NCBI GenBank assembly: GCA_015179045.1
Contig: WHUZ01000012.1
Coordinates: forward strand, 124,001 to 188,000
Source: Kalaharituber pfeilii
Taxonomy: Eukaryota; Ascomycota; Pezizomycetes; Pezizales; Pezizaceae
Reading direction: 5' to 3'
DNA length: 64,000 bases
The translations under genes and the position numbers were made by a program. Positions 59,477-64,000 of this stretch are shown here, one piece after another. The notes under the pieces are model-generated. The model worked only from the letters and a program-made list of their open reading frames with translations, had not been told where the DNA came from and ran no database searches. The first letter of the stretch is position 1; each line of letters begins with the position of its first letter.

Positions 59477-61168
59477 CTAACGCTGCCCTCCAGCCTTCTT
59501 CCTCGCCCTCGGCTTCGGAAACTCTGGTTTCGCAGTCAAATACGCAATTCTATGCAACTTCGCCTCAGACTTCGAAATACCTAATGCGTCTGCTTGAATC
59601 GGCGTGAGATCTTTCCGGCGGCAGCCGACATTAGTAAAGACTTGTAACATACTGCACCACAGTTAGTATATATCTGATCAAGCCGAGTGTGGACTCGTGA
59701 AGTGATGAAAGTTGTAACATACTCCCTCGTCTGCAACCCCAAATCGTCCTTCAAATAGAACACGTCCACCTGAAAATTCTCTTCGACAAACAAGCATATA
59801 ATCACGATCCAGTTCAATAACTTTGTCAGCAGCGCTGGCGAGCTTTTCCTCCTTGGCCGCCCCAGCTCCTTTCCGCCCTCCACATCATCCAGCACTTCTT
59901 TTGTTGGGCCCCCAACCGTTTCCGTATACTTTTTCAACAATATGGACAATAAATCGCTGGAGATATTGAGCCGGTGCCGAATTTCTATTTCCTTTCCAGT
60001 GAGTAGAAGCCGCTCTGACTCGGCGCGGTTCGTGAGGAACGTATAGAAATTGCGAAGAATGGAAATGTATTTGAGCAATTTGAGCTTGCGGGTGTTGGTT
60101 GCATTGGGGGTCTTTACAAGACCGAGTTTGGCAATGCGGTTGGTGACGTGGGAGTTATTCCTGTCCTCTTCATTCAGTACCAGATAGGCCCATGAAACTA
60201 CAATGGGGGAGAAGGATACATACGGCACTTGCACCACCCCACTCTTCCCCATCTCATACCAATCTTGCACCCAAAGCACATCCAATTCTTCCTTGCTCAC
60301 CACGTCCTCAAGCCTGTACACCTCCGCTGGCGACGTGATTCCCTCTGTCTTATGTGGTGGCAACAGCATCTTCTCTTCATGCGCCTTATCCAAGTCTTCC
60401 CTAGTCGGCATCGACTCCGTGTTCTCGCCAATCTGCGATACAATCGAGGTGGTGACCGAGGCATCCATGTCCTTAACGTCGATCTGATTGAGGTCTCGCC
60501 GCTCTATAGCCTTTTTGGACTTCTTCGTACCAAATTCGGCCCCGAGAATCGCGCGGGAGACGTTATACTATAGATTCCAATTAACATTCATCCCAATCCC
60601 CACCACCTAAAGTTCAGAGGGTTCAAAACAGAGCGTACCCCCTCGATCGCCGTACTCCTCTTTGCCAGTTCCGCATCCCTCTCCCGCAGCGCCTTGATTT
60701 CCCTTCTCACATGTACCCTCGGTGCCGCATGCACCTCTACCTCGCCCGTTTCCGGATCATAGATCCCAACAAAGTATTTCTCAACTTCAGCGTCTTCTTG
60801 TAGCTCTCTGCCTTCATAATCTATTCTCTCTGTCGCGCCATGTACAATGTATTCCACCGCTGCACCAGTGTTGCTCTTGTTCTTTTTTGTCGCCCGGGGA
60901 CGCGAATAAGCAATTAGGGATGTGTTGGAGGGCATTGTGACGCCAGGGGTAGTAGCTATAGGGACTTGTGAGCAAGAATAACAGGACATGCAATTCGCCA
61001 CAGATCTAGCAATTCTGCTTTCCTGTACAATGGTCGCTGCTGGGACTGGGGAGAAGGGAAGTAGAACGTACCTACAATAGGAATGAACGATGAATTCGCA
61101 GCCTTGATTGTAAGCTCAGTCGGACGGGCGTGGGAGCTCCGCTTCCGCTTCTTTTCGACTGTGGCCAT
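59477..61168 (-). CDS. RPA49: RNA polymerase I subunit RPA49 (A49)
   Basis: Pol I-specific subunit that with A34.5 forms the TFIIF/TFIIE-like heterodimer promoting initiation and elongation on rDNA. Four exons: 61168-61072, 60955-60639, 60567-59723, 59651-59477; phases fit and give 477 aa. The N-terminal dimerisation domain holds SSFIPIV + ATTPGVTMPSNTSLIAY and YFVGIYDPETGEVEVHAAP; the middle has FGTKKSKKAI and LPPHKTEG; the C-terminal tandem winged-helix part includes VYRLEDVVSKEELD and RNFYTFLTNRAESERL, ending after the last intron in FPKPRARKKAGGQR. Introns have GTACGT, GTACGC and GTATGT donors. The start is the ATG opening MATVEKKRKRSSHARP; an in-frame upstream codon is not ATG. Identity is by recalled motifs. 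Confidence 0.9.
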
Positions 61169-61781
61169 TGTAAGAATCGCTGTTACGTTCGTTTGGTTGG
61201 GAGATGCTGTCAATGCGTGGTGATCTTCGGCTCGGAAAGTTCACCAACTCTGAGCCCCAAAGACCGAAAATCTTGGCATGCTCCATGATCCGATACCGGC
61301 ACTCCCACCTAAACCAAACTAAGCTTCCACCCAAGCTTAGCTAATGGTCTAGCCACGTGCGAGGAAAAGAAGTATGGCGGAGCCCACCTATAAGGGACCA
61401 CCTGTGTAGTCTCGTAACCATACTTAGTCAGCATCACATGAAACCGGATGACCAATATACCAATTACATAGTAGCCTCTTTTATGCGCATCGAAACGGAT
61501 AACTTGAGTTATCCCCAAAGGTGTGTATAGCCTGCCCTATAGCTTCATTTTAGGTAAGGACTAATATCATAATAATAAGTAGGTATAGGCACACCTAAGA
61601 AAAAGAAAAGAAAAGCTATCTTGCTTGCCGTTGCTGGTAGGGGAGCCAAAGAAGAGTAGCTATGGAACCGGATACCTACGAGCTAGTTGCAAAAGAGGGC
61701 ATTTCCGGGCTATTTGTATATAGTAAAAGTGAAGATTCTTATGCAAGCAATCATTGTGAGTATAATCTTAATACTTTATGT
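61169..61781. other. RPA49 upstream flank
   Basis: A CACGTG core lies at 61354-61359, about 190 bases before the RPA49 start. No gene is supported; a short plus-strand frame (61662-61865) has no known similarity. Confidence 0.45.
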
Positions 61782-62531
61782 CTAACAATTCCTGAAGCTC
61801 TTATTTCTGTTTCTGATGAGTTTTTTTTTACAGAAGTTTGTTGGACTATGGAGGCATATGTATAGGGATGGTTGTATATACAGAACTTCCCTATAGCAAC
61901 AAATGCCTAGACGCGCCCAATGGAGATTAGAAACCGCAAGAGCAAATAATGGTTGAAACCACCAAAAACAGAAAATCCCATGAAGCAAGTATTCTGTCAA
62001 CAAATGCTCTACTCCCCAGTAGCCCTCGGTGTCATCTTCATATTCAGCTTTCCTTACTAACCCAGCCGGCGTTCCCACTCTCGGGGTACTTCCCCCCTGA
62101 TCAAATGGACTCGCGCTCGCAACCCTATCATAGTCTATGCGCGGCGGGGGTGTCACTAGTCTACTCGATCCTGGTGTTCCAGCAGTACCGCTAATGGTCG
62201 TTGCAGCCTTACCCAGTACTGCACTAGCCCGCTTGTTTTTTGCAACCTTATCCACCATTTTGTTAACACCTCCCGCCGTGGTGTCACAGCGATCTTGAGT
62301 AGTTGCTGTGGGTGCAGGTAAAGGTATTCCGAGAGAGCCTTTGAATGCATCCATTTCTGCTTTTGTGGGGGTATCGTCAACAAAAGCGTATCCATTGACG
62401 CGAGGGGTAGCATTGCCGTCTTCAATCACCGATGACGTTAATTCATACGGATTGCCGGCTGTCGCATCCTGAATGGCCGAGAACGAAGGCGATGGAAGTG
62501 TTTCCTTTGAGCTTGTAGTGGGTGGCGGCGG
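61782..62531 (-). pseudogene. C-terminal fragment resembling splicing factor ESS2/DGCR14 (Bis1)
   Basis: An open frame of about 250 codons without any ATG near its beginning. It encodes PSPSFSAIQDATAGNPYELTSS-like sequence, then ATPRVNGYAFVDDTPT, KMVDKVAKNKRAS and STPRVGTPAGLVRKAE. From memory RVNGYAFVD and MVDKVAKNKR are landmarks of the C-terminal half of Es2 proteins, spliceosome-associated nuclear factors. The large N-terminal Es2 domain is absent upstream, and after EYEDDTEGYWG the frame runs into hydrophobic sequence unlike the family. A TACTAAC branch-like site and an AG (ACTACAAG) lie just upstream, so an exon of a broken gene is likely. Alternatively the 5' exons have diverged beyond recognition. 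Confidence 0.45.
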
Positions 62532-64000
62532 TTAGTATGTTAAGTAGAGAGATCTATGATATTCATCTGGAGGAAGGGAGGGGAGTTGGTATTTAAGGAA
62601 AAAGGTTAAACGAATATTCTGTGCATGCTGGACGAAGGTTAGTACTGGCTATGATAGCCTCGTCCCCAGGGTTCTGGCCTTTCTCTTTTTCTTTTTTTCC
62701 CCTTTTGCCTTCATCCAATTTGCAATATTTTTAATTCGTGAATGAACACGCACATGCGTCTTGACCCCTCCCTCCCTACCTCCTCCTCATTCTCATCCTT
62801 CATCAAAGTCGAACTCAGCGCCTTGAGCTCCATCCAGCGCAACCCTCACCTTCTATGCCACTGCTCGCAGTCCGTTCGGGCGTCGACTCTGGCCCCATTT
62901 CTGCAAGTCAGTTGAAGTGTAACACCTTGTAGGGTAGCATTGCTTCCCGCATTAAAAGGAAAGAGCCTCCCCCTATGTCAGCTCCAGGTCACGCAATTTG
63001 GCGCAAGGTTTTGTCCCCGCGGCACGAAAGGAACAGTTTGTACTTAGCTTATGGTTAGGATACTGCGCACACGTGCAATGTAACTCAACCCAGCATAACT
63101 TAGAGTAACAAAGCAAGTAACTAGGCATCTGTATCTCCTCATTCTTTGGAGCTTCTCTTCACTTATTCTAGATGCGCATCACCTCCGAATGTCGACACTC
63201 CAATCGACGGCCGACCTCCATTTCCATCTCTATCTCCATCATCTCCATCTGCGCTTTTCGGCAGATGGTACTGCCGATGAGCTCTCTCTACTTAGGCACT
63301 CTGATCACCATAAATTGTATATGGTTCGCGTATGCAGCAAATGGTACCTGCCTCCGTAGGTACAGTAACCCACCAAGGTGTCCACTACACGCTTCAAGCT
63401 TTCCTTACATACACAAAACGATAGGGCAAATGATCAGCGGTGGCTTAACAATCGGCCTTAGCCACTATCAATAGACCAATATTCGTCAGCAGCTTACATA
63501 AGACAAATGATAGAAATATAATGGTGTTGGAAAAAGACTAGTTGCATAATGAGGGTATCTGAAGTGACATGTATGCTTAGATTTCGTCTATGGTCGCTTT
63601 CTTGGTTCCAAGGTTTGAGTGTACCTGTGTGCATAGACTTTTACTCATGAAAGCACTTTAGAATACATTTGTCGAGTCCGATATCGGCGCAATGAAATAT
63701 GTTTCACTTCCTAAAGCAGGCTTCGATGCATACAAAGTGTTGCATGAATATGCGATTGCGTTATTGGAGAGAGAAGTGGGGACAGTTGAGCGAGCGACAG
63801 CTCTATACAGGTGCCAACATGTATCTCTAGCCATGTCTATTCAGAAGGGTGGCTTGTAGCATCAGACCTAAGGTGGTGTTCAAACCTTTGTTGGAACATT
63901 CACGCTTACTCAGCGAGTGTTTGCATTTCTCAGGGAAGACATTCCTTTACCAAATGTTATGCCACTACTTCTGCTCCAAGGGCAAGATTGTACTTTGCAT
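62532..64000. other. Right edge of window, no supported gene
   Basis: CT-rich patches at 62680-62705 and 62765-62800. A 100-codon plus-strand frame (63172-63474) begins with an Ile/Ser-rich repeat-like segment and matches nothing I know. Confidence 0.45.

Overview
The window looks like nuclear DNA of a filamentous ascomycete (Pezizomycotina, possibly Leotiomycetes by overall impression; that rank is a guess). The reasons are short 50-120 nt introns with CTAAC/CTGAC-type branch sites, single-copy fungal housekeeping genes, fungal-only genes such as RIM9/PalI and YPI1, and long AT-rich intergenic stretches holding transposons. No bacterial operon, CRISPR array, rRNA or convincing tRNA was seen.

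Layout. 1-4.6 kb: 3' three quarters of ECM29 (proteasome adaptor). 5.8-9.3 kb: NAA25/MDM20-type subunit of NatB. 10.8-12.7 kb: a lysine-rich NOP15-like RRM protein. 12.9-13.4 kb: a small non-coding element built from CCGGTATAGC-type repeats. 14.3-15.6 kb: an unrecognised GC-rich gene. 17.0-17.5 kb: a decayed fragment. 18.8-21.3 kb: DPH6 (diphthine-ammonia ligase). 21.7-23.3 kb: two non-autonomous Tc1/mariner-like elements. 23.5-28.9 kb: a complete Ty1/copia retrotransposon with identical LTRs. 32.4-33.3 kb: YPI1. 35.0-36.9 kb: phosphoglucomutase. 38.4-41.2 kb: RIM9/PalI. 41.2-46.1 kb: no recognised gene. 46.1-46.5 kb: 5-hydroxyisourate hydrolase. 46.9-49.0 kb: mitochondrial GatA (HER2). 49.5-51.1 kb: lipid-kinase-like protein. 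51.4-52.5 kb: inositol monophosphatase. 55.5-56.6 kb: tubby/LURP1-like protein. 58.4-59.0 kb: SEC72-like TPR protein. 59.5-61.2 kb: RPA49 (Pol I). 61.8-62.5 kb: an ESS2/DGCR14-like fragment.

How the genes relate. They do not form a pathway; this is ordinary euchromatin with housekeeping genes on both strands. Loose themes are protein synthesis and ribosome biogenesis (NOP15, RPA49, DPH6, GatA) and protein quality or targeting (ECM29, NatB, SEC72). GatA and the lipid-kinase-like gene are divergent over about 550 bp; HIUase/GatA and lipid kinase/IMPase are convergent pairs. The copia element is the most recent visible event: identical 354-bp LTRs, an intact target duplication and one uninterrupted 1450-codon frame.

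I found no evidence of a new multi-gene system. The most unusual observations are a retrotransposon primer site matching the anticodon arm of initiator tRNA-Met directly at the LTR edge, an apparent excess of GTC-type 5' splice sites in reconstructed introns, the multi-repeat CCGGTATAGC element, and an apparent single-base frameshift in ECM29. Exon structures were rebuilt by eye from reading frame, splice consensus and recalled family sequences, and no database search was possible.
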